Shown in pieces: positions 35,560 to 47,700 of a DNA stretch of 64,000 nucleotides. The stretch's first letter is position 1; every line of letters begins with the position of its first letter. The notes below the pieces were generated by a model, which saw only the letters and a program-made list of their open reading frames with translations, was not told the origin of the DNA and did not search any database. The position numbers and the translations under genes were made by a program. Origin of the DNA: Solanum dulcamara (lineage: Eukaryota > Streptophyta > Magnoliopsida > Solanales > Solanaceae); assembly GCF_947179165.1 (NCBI RefSeq), contig NC_077245.1, positions 43,947,286 to 44,011,285 on the forward strand. Direction: 5' to 3'.

Positions 35560-38500
35560 AAGACTTGAATCTTAGCATTCCAAGCTTGTATACCATCTTC
35601 TTGAAAGTTGCAGTTGATTGAGACTTGGTGAATAAATCAGCTACACTTTCACTCGAACAAATATGTTGCACGTTGATATTACCATTCTTCTGGAGCTCAT
35701 GTGTTAGAAAATCTTTGGCGAAATGTTCTTCATCCTATCTCCTTTAATGAATCCTCCCTTTAGTTGTGTTATGCATGCTGAATTATCTTCATATATAATT
35801 GTGGTTGTTTTATCACATTTCAAACCACATTTTTCTCGAAAGAGATGTATCATAGACCCAACCACACATATTCTCGGCTTGCTTCATGAATAGTTATTAT
35901 CTCAACATGATTTGATGAAGTAACCATGATAGACTACTTTGTAGATCTCTAAGATATGCAGCACCCTCACATATAAACACGTAGCTGTTTGAGATCGAGC
36001 TTTGTGTGGATCAGATAAATACCCTGCATCAGCATAACCAATAAGATTGGAACTGTAATTGTTAGGAAAAAATAAGCCCATGTCGGTAGTCCCTTTCAGA
36101 TACCACAATTTATTTTTGACTCCATTCCAATGCCTCCTAGTAGGAGCAGAACTATATTTTGCTAACAAATTAATTGAAAAGGTTATGTCAGGCCTTGTAG
36201 TGTTAGCAAGATACATTAGTGCATCAATTGCACTAAGATATGGTACTTCAGGATCAAGAATTTCCTCATTCTTTTCTTGAGGTTAGAATGGAACCTTATT
36301 CATATCAAGTGATTTAAAACCATCAGAGTGCTTAATGGATGTGCTCCATTTATATAAAATATTTTCAATACTTTTCTGTATAGGAAGATTGATGGACAAA
36401 AATACTATTTGTTAAATGCTCAATTTGCAAATCAAGAATTAATTTTGTCCTACCAAAATCTTTCATCTCAAATTCATTCTTTAAATAATAAATTGCCTTT
36501 TGAAACTCTATTGGAGTTCCAATGATATTTATGTCATCAATATAAATAGCAAGTATAACAAACTCTGATGTTGTTTTCTTAATAAAAATGCATGGGAAAA
36601 ATACATCATTTATGTAACCTTTCTTAGATAAATACTCACTAAGACGGTTATACCACATGCGTCCAAATTGCTTCAAACCATACAATGATCTTTGCAATCT
36701 AATTGAATACATTTTGCGAGACTTTGAACTATATGGTTTAGATATCTTCAATCCTTCATGAATTTTCATGTATATCTCATTATCAAGTGATCCATAAAGA
36801 TAGGTTGTAACCATATTCATCAGATGCATAACAAATTTCTCATTGATCGTGAAACTAATGAGATAACGTAATGTTATTGCATCCATAACGGGTGAGTATG
36901 TCTCATCATAATCTACACCAGGCCTTTGTGAAAATCCTTGTGCAACAAGGCGTGATTTATACCTTTGTATTTCACTTTTATCAATTTTTTTCATACAAAG
37001 ATCCATTTATAGCCAACAGTTTAACATCATTAGGTGTTTGAAATATCGGTCAAAAAAACTTCACGCTTGACAAGTGAATTCAACTCTGATTGATTGCTTC
37101 TTGCCATTTTGGCCAATCATTTCTTTGTCGATATTCTACAACAGATTGAGGTTCAAGATCCACACTCTCTTGCATGATTTTTGTTGCAACACATGTTATG
37201 CAAAAACATAATCCACTACTATTTTGGATCGATTCAGATTTGTTTCAGTATCGCTTGAATTTATGGATAGTTCCTCATTTATTTGAGTCTCAAGCTCATT
37301 GGGCCCCTCAAGGATATCAGAATTACTCACATCTTGAATTTCCATATGAGATTCTTTCATAGTGTAATATTGACCTTTTCTTTTTCTTTTTCAAGGATTT
37401 TGATCCTTGGAACCTAATGGTCTACCACGCTTCAAGGGTGCTTTTGACTCATTAACTATAACACTAGTAGATGGTCCTACAGGAACATCAATTAGAATTG
37501 GGACATTCTCTAGAGGAATATGTGATTTAGTAATTCTTTTAAAATCTGTAAATGCGTCTGACATTTGATTTGCAATTTTTTGCAAAAGAATAATCTTTTG
37601 TACTTCTTTTTCACAAGTAGAAGTTCATGAATCAATATGATATAATGATGGATTTTTCCACAAAATTTCTCTTTTTGGATTTCACTATTTTCTACCTCTA
37701 ATTTTGGGAAAAGTGTCCCATCAAACTGACAATCTGCATATCTAGCAGTAAATGTATCTCCATTTAATGGTTTAAGATAATAGTGAATAATGGAGGGCAA
37801 TTCAAACCCAACATATATTTATATCCTTCTTTGGGGCCCGATCTTAGTGCGATGCGGTGTGCTATAGGCACATATACAAGTGCAACCAAAAAATCTTAAA
37901 TGGGATATATTAGGTTATTGAGCCAAAATTAATTGCAATGGAGAAAACTTATGATAATTAGTCGGTCTGAGATGAATAAGTGTTGCAGCATGTAAAATAT
38001 CATGACCCCACACAAAAATGGGCAACCTAGCTTTCATAAGCAATGGTCTTGCTATCAATTGCAGACGTTTAATTAATGACTCAGCAAGGCCGTTTTGAGT
38101 GTGAACATGAGCTACAAGATGTTCTACTCTTATCCCAATCAACAAACAATAATCATTAAAGGCTTGGGATGAAAACTCTACAGCATTAGCAAGGCAAATT
38201 GTTCTAATCTGATTATCGAGAAACTGTGCCCATAATTATATAATTTATGCTAATAATTTTATAAACGTCAAGTTGCGAGATGACAATATGCACACATGAG
38301 ACCATCTAGACAAAGCATATATTGGACCATAAAGTACCTAAATGACCCACTAGGTGGGTGAATAATTCCACAAATATCCCCATATATACGTTCCAAGAAT
38401 GCAGGGGACTGGTGATGATCTCGCAATTAACTTACCTTGATAACAAGCAGTACAATAAAATTCACCATTTAAAAAAATCTTTAGATTCTTTAATGGGTAT

Positions 38501-39000
38501 CAATTTGAATTTTCTATAATTCGCCTCATAATTATAGATCCAGGATGTGCCAAACGATCATGCCAAAGTAAAAAAACATTGAAATTATTAAACTTCTGAT
38601 TTACTATAAAATGTGCCAAAATTGCACTAATCTTTGTCCAATACAATCTAGAAGATAAGGCCGGAAACATTTCTATAACACATGTCTGTCCAGAGATATT
38701 TTTGATTATACCTAGATATTCAAGATCCATTTCATCAATTGTCTTTATATGATAATCATTTCGATGAATATCTTTAAAACTCAACAGGTTTCTCTAAGAC
38801 TGAGGAGAAAATATAGCATTATTTATTATGAGTTTAGTTTCCCTGAAAAAAATTATAATGGCTTTTTCAAAGCCCTCAATCAAATTAGCACTACCAGAAA
38901 TCGTATTGACATTTATATTGTTAATACGTAAATGAGAAAAATATTTCTCATTTTTTAATATCGTATGCATTGTACCAGAATCAATCAAGCAAATGTCTTT
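35560..39000 (-). pseudogene. Copia pol pseudogene (PR-IN-RT-RH)
   Basis: On the minus strand: the protease motif IDSGTMHTILKN at about 38950-38990; the GAG-pre-integrase segment LLWHDRLAHPG at 38500-38620; the integrase core at 37915-38145 (HVHTQNGLAESLIKRLQL); a linker with KRGRPLGSKD at about 37400-37440; RT at 36365-37006 (SRLVAQGFSQRPGVDYDETY, YGLKQFGRMWYNRL, YIDDINIIGT); and RNase H at 35902-36216 (YLANTTRPDITFSINLL). Frames are interrupted, so this is dead. The residue at the first RT catalytic aspartate is asparagine (AAT, 36815-36817 on the complement) in the segment MHLMNMVTTYLYG. Family placement is firm, lineage within copia not determined. Confidence 0.9.
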
Positions 39001-39670
39001 ATAATTGCTTTAAAAATTATTCATATCTTCAAAAAGAATGAAATTTTTTTATTAATACTTTATTTATTTATTTATTTCAAAGTAAAAGCTAGATAATATA
39101 ATAACATATAAAACTGATGATAATTATCTAGTCATCATAACAAACTTAAAGTCTTGATTAATTTTTCATCGCAATAATATATATAAAATTAGGACTCCCT
39201 TTTATTGTAATAAAGAGAATCAAATAAATTAAATAATAGATAAATTAGTAGTAATAAATGAAGACCACATTTTGTTTAATCATGTATAAAGAAGAATGAG
39301 GGAGGCAAATCTTATCAAAAAAGGTGATAAATAAAGTGGAGGGGAGATAAATTTTATTAATAAAGTGATAAATAAAATAAGGGAAAAATCTTATCAAAAG
39401 ATTCCAATAAAGTGGAGGGGACAAAAAAAAAATTCCATTATCAGAAAAAAAAATCATTATCCAAAAAATTTCCATTAATATAAGTGGAAATAAGTTTGTT
39501 TGTAGATGGCATTCTTTCTCATTATTTTATGTCTATTACTAAAAGGTAAGTTAGTAGTAATGCATGAACTACTATACGAGAATTTTAATGTATGTGCACA
39601 AGAACAAACACTTATATAATTTATTTTTTAATAGTACAAAAACAACAAACATTAATAAACTATCATTAAT
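39001..39670. other. AT-rich interval between copia protease and gag
   Basis: About 670 bp without retroelement coding, including a short internal repeat (AATAAAGTGGAGGGGA at about 39333 and 39408). It may be a decayed spacer or an insertion; no inverted ends or target duplication are clear. Confidence 0.5.
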
Positions 39671-39676
39671 AAAATG

Positions 39677-40640
39677 TTAAAAATGATCATTATATTCTCC
39701 CATATTCACATAACCACCACCAATCAAGTGATCTATCTTTCCTTCTGGGTGGGCAAAGAAATTTTCCACATCCAAGTGTGTGAAGGCATCATGATTTTCG
39801 GTCATGAAATTAGCTTCAGGATCTTTATCCTTCTTTCTTAGTGATGTCTGATAAAGTTCAATCAAATATTTGGGAGTAAGACAATCACGTGCATAGTGAC
39901 TCCTTCCACCACATCGAAAGCAGTTTGTTCTAATTGTTTCATATTTCTCATCTTTTTCTTTTTTCTTTTTATATTGATTTTTCTTTGGTGAATGATTAAC
40001 ACCAGGAAAAGAATTCCGTTCTTGGTCATAATTACGAACACGACCATGTCCACGACTAGGACCACGACCTCTTCCACGTCTAGCGTGGTGGGCGTAACCT
40101 AATTCACTTCAGGAGATGGTGTAGATCCAGTAGGTCGATTCTCATGATTTTTCATTAATAAATTATTATTTTGTTCAACCATGAGAAGATAAGAAATCAG
40201 TTTAGAATACTTTTTAAAACCTTTCTCTTGATATTGTTGTTGTAGGAGAACATTCGAGGCATGGAATGTGGAGAACATTTTTTCTATCATATCAATATCA
40301 CTAACTATATCTCCACATAGTTTCAACTAAGAAGTAATTCTGAACATGACAAAATTGTATTCATGAATAGACTTAAAATCTTGTAGACTTAAATGCATCC
40401 AATCATATCGTGCCTTTGGATGTATGACTATTTTCAAGTGGTCATATCTTTCTTTCAAGTTATTCCACAAAACGAGTTGATTCTTGACTATGAGATATTC
40501 AATTTTTAAAATTTCATCAATATGATAATGCAAGAATATCATTGCTTTAGCACAGTCTTGTTTTGATGCCTTATTTTTAATTTTGATGGTGTCTCCTAGA
40601 CCCATTTGCATCCAAATAGATTTTAGCATCTAGTACCCAT
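39677..40640 (-). pseudogene. Copia gag pseudogene
   Basis: Minus-strand pieces at 40327-40629 (WNNLKERYDHLKIVIHP, typical of copia gag of the UBN2 kind), 40099-40326 and 39862-40077 (basic RGRGRG-like region coded around 40040-40090, then a CCHC-type segment near 39890-39920) and 39677-39865 (FAHPEGKIDHLIGG). Stops separate the pieces. It would package the RNA in an intact element. Confidence 0.8.
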
Positions 40641-40785
40641 GAAACATGGTTCTTGCCCGAACTTTGAAGAGAAACGAACTCAAGTTTAGTAAGATTAGCC
40701 ATAATAAATAGAATGAAAATAATAATACCTTAGCCTTCAAATTTAGCCTTCGAACTTTGAGATGGTAGATCTCATATTGATAATG

Positions 40786-40976
40786 TGTTATAAAATAAAG
40801 GCTAAATACTAAAATTGAATTAGTATCACAAAAGAAAATCAAGAAAGAAGGGAAATAATAGAGACAAATGTAGTACGAAACTTTGTTTTCCTTAGTTTTT
40901 TTGTGTGTGTTTCTATCAACATTACAATGCCTTTTATAGTCATAAAAAGGGTATAATGGACATTCATAATTATTTA
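40786..40976 (-). mobile_element. Copia 5' LTR, truncated
   Basis: It matches the first ~205 bp of 35168-35522 with small indels and stops after GGACATTCATAATTATTTA. The primer site just left of it (about 40764-40785) is too degenerate to assign firmly. Confidence 0.85.
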
Positions 40977-41588
40977 CAACACTTAAAGAAAAGAAATGTG
41001 TCACGTTCCAATTTCTTAGGTCATGATGACAGCTACCATAACCCCCCGATAGGTAAGCCAAATCCGTAATCCAGAACTGCAAGTAATGGGTATAAGGGGG
41101 AAACACTAAACAGCACTAAGAGAAACCTGAATAAATGCTGAAATAAAGAGAACATAGATAAATAAATACAAAATACACAAAATGAATCCCTCCCAGAATC
41201 TGAAAGTCACTAGTATAGAGCTGCTACCAAAATAAATAAATACAAGTCCCAAAAGTGGACCAAAATATATATACAACACTAGCTAGTCTCAAAAGTACAT
41301 TAATACGAGCTATCCAAGCTGAAGGAAACAGAATTGATCTCAAAATGGCAAGTGTTCACCCTGATCTCCGGAAATAGCTACAATAGGCTTGATCTATCTG
41401 TGATGGTAGCTGGTGCTCGGCCATGCATATCGAAAATAAATATAGAGTGTAGTATGAGTATCAGATATAAGGTACCCATTAGGCATCATAGGTCGATTGA
41501 GCAGGAAAGGTAAAAATAAGATGAAAAAGAGGAATAAGCCTAAACAAGAGTCGTAATAAGAATCTAAGGTAAGGAAGGAAAATATGCC

Positions 41589-41828
41589 AATGAACAGGAA
41601 GACACAAACTAGGAAGACTACAGCTAGTTACACCCAAATAGGCCCCTCAGCCGAGACACTCGTGCGCAAGGTTAAATGAAACTCCCACCGGGTATACAAA
41701 ATAGTTAATGAACGGGAAGATAAAAACTAGGAAGACTACAGCTAGCTACACCCAAATAGGCCCCCATAAGCCCAGCCGAGACACTCGTGCGCAAGGTTAA
41801 ATGAAGCTCCCATCGGGTACACAAAATA
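41589..41828. repeat. Tandem duplication of ~118 bp in E4 LTR
   Basis: Two copies (41589-41706, 41707-41828) share AATGAAC(A/G)GGAAGA, ACTAGGAAGACTACAGCTAG, GAGACACTCGTGCGCAAGG and ATACAAAATAG blocks. The second has a small insertion (CATAAGCC). Confidence 0.88.
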
Positions 41829-41939
41829 GCTATGTCTATAAGGCTAGAAACTAGGAATCTACAATACCAAAAACTGAAGAACCATTTTATTCCCGAACCA
41901 AGAATCTCCAAGAATCGATTAGCCATGAATGCTCTAAGG

Positions 41940-42170
41940 GCCGAGGCCGGGACTAACACTCGAATGTTCGCCCGAATTCTTAATATGATCAAGGCCGGGA
42001 TTAGGACCCGAATACTCGCCATAATCCATCGATACGGTCAAGGTCGGGACTAGGACCCAAATGCTCGCCATACTAACAAGTCTGTAGAGGCAGGGACTGG
42101 AACCTGGATGCTCCCCGATGAGATTCTAGAATGGAGGCTATATTGGGACCAGGATGCTCACAGATGTTAA
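41940..42170. repeat. Degenerate ~50-60-bp tandem repeat in E4 LTR
   Basis: About four units of the form GGCCGGGACTA(G/A)...CCGAATGCTCGCC are spaced 50-65 bp apart (41946, 41993, 42043, about 42090), with a related unit near 42150. They become more degenerate to the right. Confidence 0.7.
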
Positions 42171-42273
42171 TCGATGGTGCCGAATATTTTCTTTTCCAAT
42201 TGAACAATAATAACCACAGAGGATCTCTTCCCTAATGAATCAATCAATATATCGCCAGAGCTTCAACCAGAAC

Positions 42274-44581
42274 TGTAAGACCCTAAAAATGTGAAAGGTC
42301 CTAAACCAAGGAACCAAGAATGAATTTTTAGAGAAGTTGTAGAAACTGGCACCTGAAGCCGACCATGAAAGCCATCACGGACTGTGGTAAGGACCATAGT
42401 CTATAGTGAGACACCGTGGTGGAGATTCATAGACTTATACTGTAGGGACAAAACACGATGGAGGACCATGGACCGTGGTGAGCACCACAGGCAATGAAGC
42501 CCTCCGTGGTAATCCTTTCCCTAGGATCCTCAGGAATTTTCTTAAGGCACGGTCCACGGACGCCCATTACGAGTCATAGAAATCTACACAGAATGTGGTG
42601 AATCCTCATGGTGGACACTCTGCAGGTCCACTTATAGACCTGCACCACAGCCATATTTCACGGCCCGTAGTGATCTTCAAGGACCGTGAAGATGTCCCAT
42701 GGAGAAACTTCAGAGACTACCCCTGCAGACCCTTTTCTGAATTTTTCTAAGTCCTTCAACATGGGACCCCACCATTGACAATGGTGAGCACCACGGACCA
42801 TTAAGGGTCCTCTGAAGTCCTTTCTGGGCAAATTCCTAAAGGGGTATTTTAGTTATTTTCTGCATTTTAATCCAAAATGATGTCATTTTGGAGGATGAAT
42901 TCTTCCATCTAAAGATCCTAAACCCTTCCAAGACCTCATTCTTCACACTTAATACTTAAGACTCTCAAATTCTCTCTTTCCAAAACTCTCTCAAGAACCT
43001 CAAGTAAGGACTAGGGTTTTCAATTCAAGGAATTCAAGTAACCATACTGCCTCAAGTTTTCTTTTGGGTATTATCTCCTACAAGGTATGTGAGCTTTTTA
43101 TCCATAGGACATTCGACCCATAGAGTCCAAATGAATTTCAAATTTGATATTCCAACTTTCTTATGATGAATTCTTTTGGGCTTTCATATACTGAGTTTAA
43201 CTGCATGGACTATGATATATTTAGAGTTTATATACCTATATTGATGTATTTTGGCTCTTAATTTCATGATTTGAATGGTTTAATATTGTGCCTCTATAAA
43301 GGCTTGGAGGAGGTTTTGAGTATGAATGGTGGGTTGTTTAAGTTATTCTAAATTGATGCATTTCATCACTTACATGCATGCAATAATTCTTCAAAATGCA
43401 TTTAGAGATTTTATGAAGAGAACCCACCTAGTTTTCCTCATGATTTAAGTAAAGTTGAAGTGAAGTTTGACTCCAAATGAATGGTATAAAGTAAATTCTT
43501 ATGTAAAGAGAGTCTTTATAAAATGAATGATTGATGAAAGAGCTTCTTAGCTGAACTAAGGTTTCAATGTGAAAGGACAATTCTTGCACTGAATCAAATA
43601 AAAGGTTTTAATAAGGTATTCCACCGAATGATGTTTTGTTTTTATGTAAAAGTTATATGTTATGCTACGATGATGTTTAAACGTCTTCCGTGGGATCTAG
43701 CACCGAATGTATCATGTAGATAGGGACTCTACTAAAGGAGTTCTTAAGTAAAGTCTCATGTTATATTAACTATGTGCCATCATAGGGGCCCTTGTCGGCT
43801 ATTTTTAGGCTAGTGGATCTATAATTATCCCTTTAAGTTAAAGTTGAAGAATGTTTAAAATTGATGGAGTACTACCCTGGCAAGGTAGTCTCCCCTGTCT
43901 TGATGCAAGAGTCATCGGGTTGTCCCGATGCAGGAGTTATCAAATTTCATATAATAGCTCGCATGAAATTAAATTTCGGTTATAGTCACTTCCCTAAAAA
44001 TTGATGGTTTAAAGGTTTTATTATGATATTTCTCATGAAGGCATTAACTTATGCATATATTTTATATATATGACATGATGTCCTTCATTTCAGCATGCTC
44101 TCATACTTAGTATATTCAAAGTATTAATGGATACTTTTGCCTGCATGATATCACCATGTAGGAACTGGCATTGCTCCACAGTCTCCTTCTCGTGGCTAAA
44201 TTGTTCATTGAAAGCTACTACTAGTGGTGAGTTTCCATGATCCGGAACAACACTTTTATTTCTTTCTAGCTTATTATGATATTTAGACATTTGAGTTATC
44301 TTTGGTATCTTTTGACTAAATTTTGAGAGTGAGCTAGGGACATGTCTTAGCCTCCACCAAGTCTAAGGATGTAGAGGTATTATTGGGCAAGTTGATGATG
44401 TCTGATATTGTGAATGACCTTTATTTTATGTTATCTCCCTTAGCCCCACTACCCCATTTATTTTTGCTTTTGTTCATCATTACTGATGAAATGCTTAACG
44501 AAAGCTAAGAAGATTGGGTGAGGTGCCTCTGGGTACTTCATTCACTGTGTCACATCTAGGCCCTAGGTTTGGGTCATGACA
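42274..44581 (+). mobile_element. E5 5' LTR (2308 bp)
   Basis: TGTAAGACCC...GGGTCATGACA. It aligns to 49462-52274 once the foreign insert there is excluded. It contains CACGG/CCGTG dyads at 42360-42830 and the palindrome/hairpin module at 44107-44162. Confidence 0.92.
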
Positions 44582-44586
44582 AACTT

Positions 44587-44598
44587 AATATCAGAGCA
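44587..44598 (+). other. E5 primer-binding site, degenerate
   Basis: TAATATCAGAGC differs from the initiator-Met tRNA complement TGGTATCAGAGC at two bases. It sits five bases after the LTR, as expected. Confidence 0.75.
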
Positions 44599-44794
44599 CG
44601 AGGTTTTGAAATAGTCCTTGGAGTCCAACATACCGCGTCAAATAGGGTCTTATTCATGGTTGTGAAGCACGCCACAGGTATAAATAGGAGACTATGAGAT
44701 ATTTAGGTAAGTCTTCACTTCTTTCAATTCATGTTGTGCCCTAGAGTATCCTAAGTTTTCCTCTGATTACAACCAATTTTATGTTCTCTAGATA

Positions 44795-47700
44795 ATGCCT
44801 CATGGAAGATCACCTCCAAGAGCAAGGGTTGACGATGATGACTAAGCTCATTTGGTTCCCGTTATCCCATATCATGAGGAAGGGGTAACCCATGCCGAGT
44901 TTCGCAATGCCATTACATTGTTGGATCAAGCCTTAGACAATCCAAGGCATCAAGGTGTACCTTCCCCTTAAATATAAAATTCAGACTCTAGGATTCGGGA
45001 TTTTCAAAGGATGAATCCGTCTGAGTTTTATAGTTCTAAACTAGATGAGGATCCTATATCTTTTATCAATGAGGTGTACCGAATTATGGACATCATGGGT
45101 GTGCCACCAAATAAGAAGGCTGACCTAGTAGCATATCAACTCAAAGGTGTATCTAGAGTGTGGTATGAGCAATGGGTTGTGGAGAGGGATGAAGGCATAG
45201 GACCGATAGAATGGAAAGAGTTCAAAGGTGCTTTCCTAGACATTTTCTTCCCATTAGAGCTTAGAGAAGCCAAAATCCAAGAGTTCATCAACCTCAATCA
45301 AGGGAATATGAGTGTGAGGGAATATGCCCTTAAGTTCACAAAATTGTCCAAGTATGCTCCCTTTATGGTCTCCAACCCCCGAGCAAGGATGAGTAAGTAT
45401 ATTTTTAGAATCTCAAACTTATTGTCCAAGGAGTGCAAAACAACCATGTTGGTCAAGGAGATGGACATCTCCTGGTTAATGACTTATGCCGAACAAATCA
45501 AAGATGAGAAGTTGAGGGAGAGGTATAGAGGGTTCAAGAAAGCTAGAGTAGATGGTGGAGGGTCCAACCCTTAAGGTTCGGTTATGGTAGCAATGTCAAA
45601 GATCAAGGTGGGCAATATTTTATGGGATAAGGTTCCACTAATACTCCTCTTCCCAAGATTTTCCCCCATGTAAGAAGTGTGGGAGGACCCACAGAGGAGA
45701 GTGCTTGAGGGCTCAAATATGTGCTTCAAATACAGCAAACTGGGTCACCATGCTTAGGATTATAGAGGTGGTGGGGGTAGGCCTCAAGGAAAAGTTGCTC
45801 ATAGCTAATAAGCTCAAGGAGGTGGCCAACGCACCAACTGTTTCTATGCGCTACATGAGAGGCAAAAGGTTGAGGAAGCACCAAATATTGTTAGCAGTAT
45901 GTTAAAGGTCTAATAGGTTTGGTATCTTGCCCGAAATGTTAGTAGAGCCTTATTTGGTGTCTACCCCTATGGGTGAGTCAGTTGTGGATATAAAAGTTTA
46001 TAAGGGTTGTCCCGTGTCCATCATGCATAAAGTTGTCCCTTGTGATTTAATAGAGCTTGACATGATGGATTTTGATGTTATACTTGGGATGGAATGGTTA
46101 TGTATTTTATGCTTCCATAGATTGTAGGACTTGTGGAGTCAAGTTCCAATTTCCAAATGAGTCTGTTCTTGAATGGGAGGGTCATGATTTGGTGGTGAAG
46201 GGTAAGTTCATCTCTTATCTTAAGGCATGAAAATTGATTGCTAATAGGTGTATTTACCACATAGTAATGGTTAGGTATGTCAACTCTGAAAGTCCTCCTC
46301 TTAAGTCAGTCCCTGTAGTTAATAAGTTTCCTGATGTCTTTCTCGATGACCTTCTTGGTGTCCCTCCTGAAAGAAAAGTTGATTTTGGTATCAATCTCCT
46401 CCCCAATACCCAACCTATCTCTATTCTGCCTTACCAAATGACCCCGACAAAATTGAAGGAGTTGAAGGAATAATTAAAGGATTTATTAAAAAAACGGTTT
46501 ATAAGGCCAAGTATTTCACCATGAGGTTCTCTCGTTCTATTTGTAAGAAAGAAGGATGGATCGCTCTGAATGTGCATAGACTATCGGCAATTGAACAAGG
46601 TGACTATTAAGAATAAATACCTGATCCCTAGAATAGATTACTTATTTGATTAGTTGCAAGGGGAAATCTACTTCTCCAATATCGACCTTCGGTCCGGCTA
46701 TCACCAACTATGGGTGAGGGAGAGTGACATTCCCAAGATGGATTTCCAAATAAGGTATGGTCACATTGAGTTTGTAGTAATGAGTTTTGGGTTGACTAAT
46801 GCACCAGCGGTGTTCATGGAACTAATGAATAGGGTGTTCAAACCCTACCTTGATACTTTTGTTGTAGTCTTCAATGATGATATTTTGATCTACTTATGCA
46901 GTGAGGAAGAACATAAAGACTACTTGAGGGTTGTGTTCCAAATATTGAGGGATAGGCAATTATTTGCAAAATTTAGTAAGTTGAGTTTTGGTTGAAGGAG
47001 GTGGCATTTTTTGGTTACATAGTGTCCGGTGATGGGATCAAGGTTGATCCTAAGAAAATGGAGACAGTCAAGAATTGACCTAGACCATTGTCTCCTTCAG
47101 ATATTAGGAGCTTCTTGGGTCTAGTCGGGTACTATAGAAGGTTCGTAGAAGGGTTTTCTTCCGTCTCATCTCCTATGATGAAATTGACTCAAAAGAAAGC
47201 AAAATTCATATGGAAGGATGAGTGTGAAAAGAGTTTCCAAACTTTAAAGCATTAACTTACCTCTGCTCCTATTCTAACTCTACCAAAAGGATTAGAAGGC
47301 TTTGTGGTTTATTGTGACTCTTTGAAGATTGGTTTGGGTTGTGTCTTGATGCAAAATGGAAAGGTCATAGCTTATGCTTCTAGGCAATTGAAGGTGTACG
47401 AACGTAACTACCCTACCCATGATTTTGAGTTGGTAGCCGTTGTTTTTGCTTTGAAACTTTAGCTACATTACCTCTATGGGGTGCATGTGGATGTATTTAC
47501 CGATCATAAAAGTCTTCAATATGTGTTCACCTAAAAGGACCTTAATATAAGGCAAAAGAGGTGGCTAGAACTCCTAAAGTACTATAATATGAGTGTGCAC
47601 TATCATCTGGGTAAAACCAATGTGGTTGCCGGTGCACTTAGTAGAGTGTCTACAGGGAGTATGGCCTGTGTTGATAAAAGGAAGGGGGAGTTAGTGAAAG

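Larger units (their letters stand above)
35168..40976 (-). mobile_element. Ty1/copia retrotransposon, decayed
   Basis: The left LTR 35168-35522 (TGTTATAAAATAAAG...ATTACA) and the truncated right LTR (40786-40976) flank copia-ordered domains on the minus strand (gag, protease, integrase, RT, RNase H). The integrase-before-RT order is diagnostic of copia. The right LTR stops after about 190 bp; 22 bases later the E4 LTR begins. No target duplication can be recovered. Confidence 0.9.
40999..42273 (-). mobile_element. E4 LTR, part 1 of 2
   Basis: It starts TGTCACGTTCC and runs to the E5 insertion (AGAAC, 42269-42273). Orientation is inferred from the other LTRs that start TGTCACG on the plus strand. 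It contains two tandem repeats (41589-41828 and about 41940-42170). The rest is non-coding. Confidence 0.7.
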
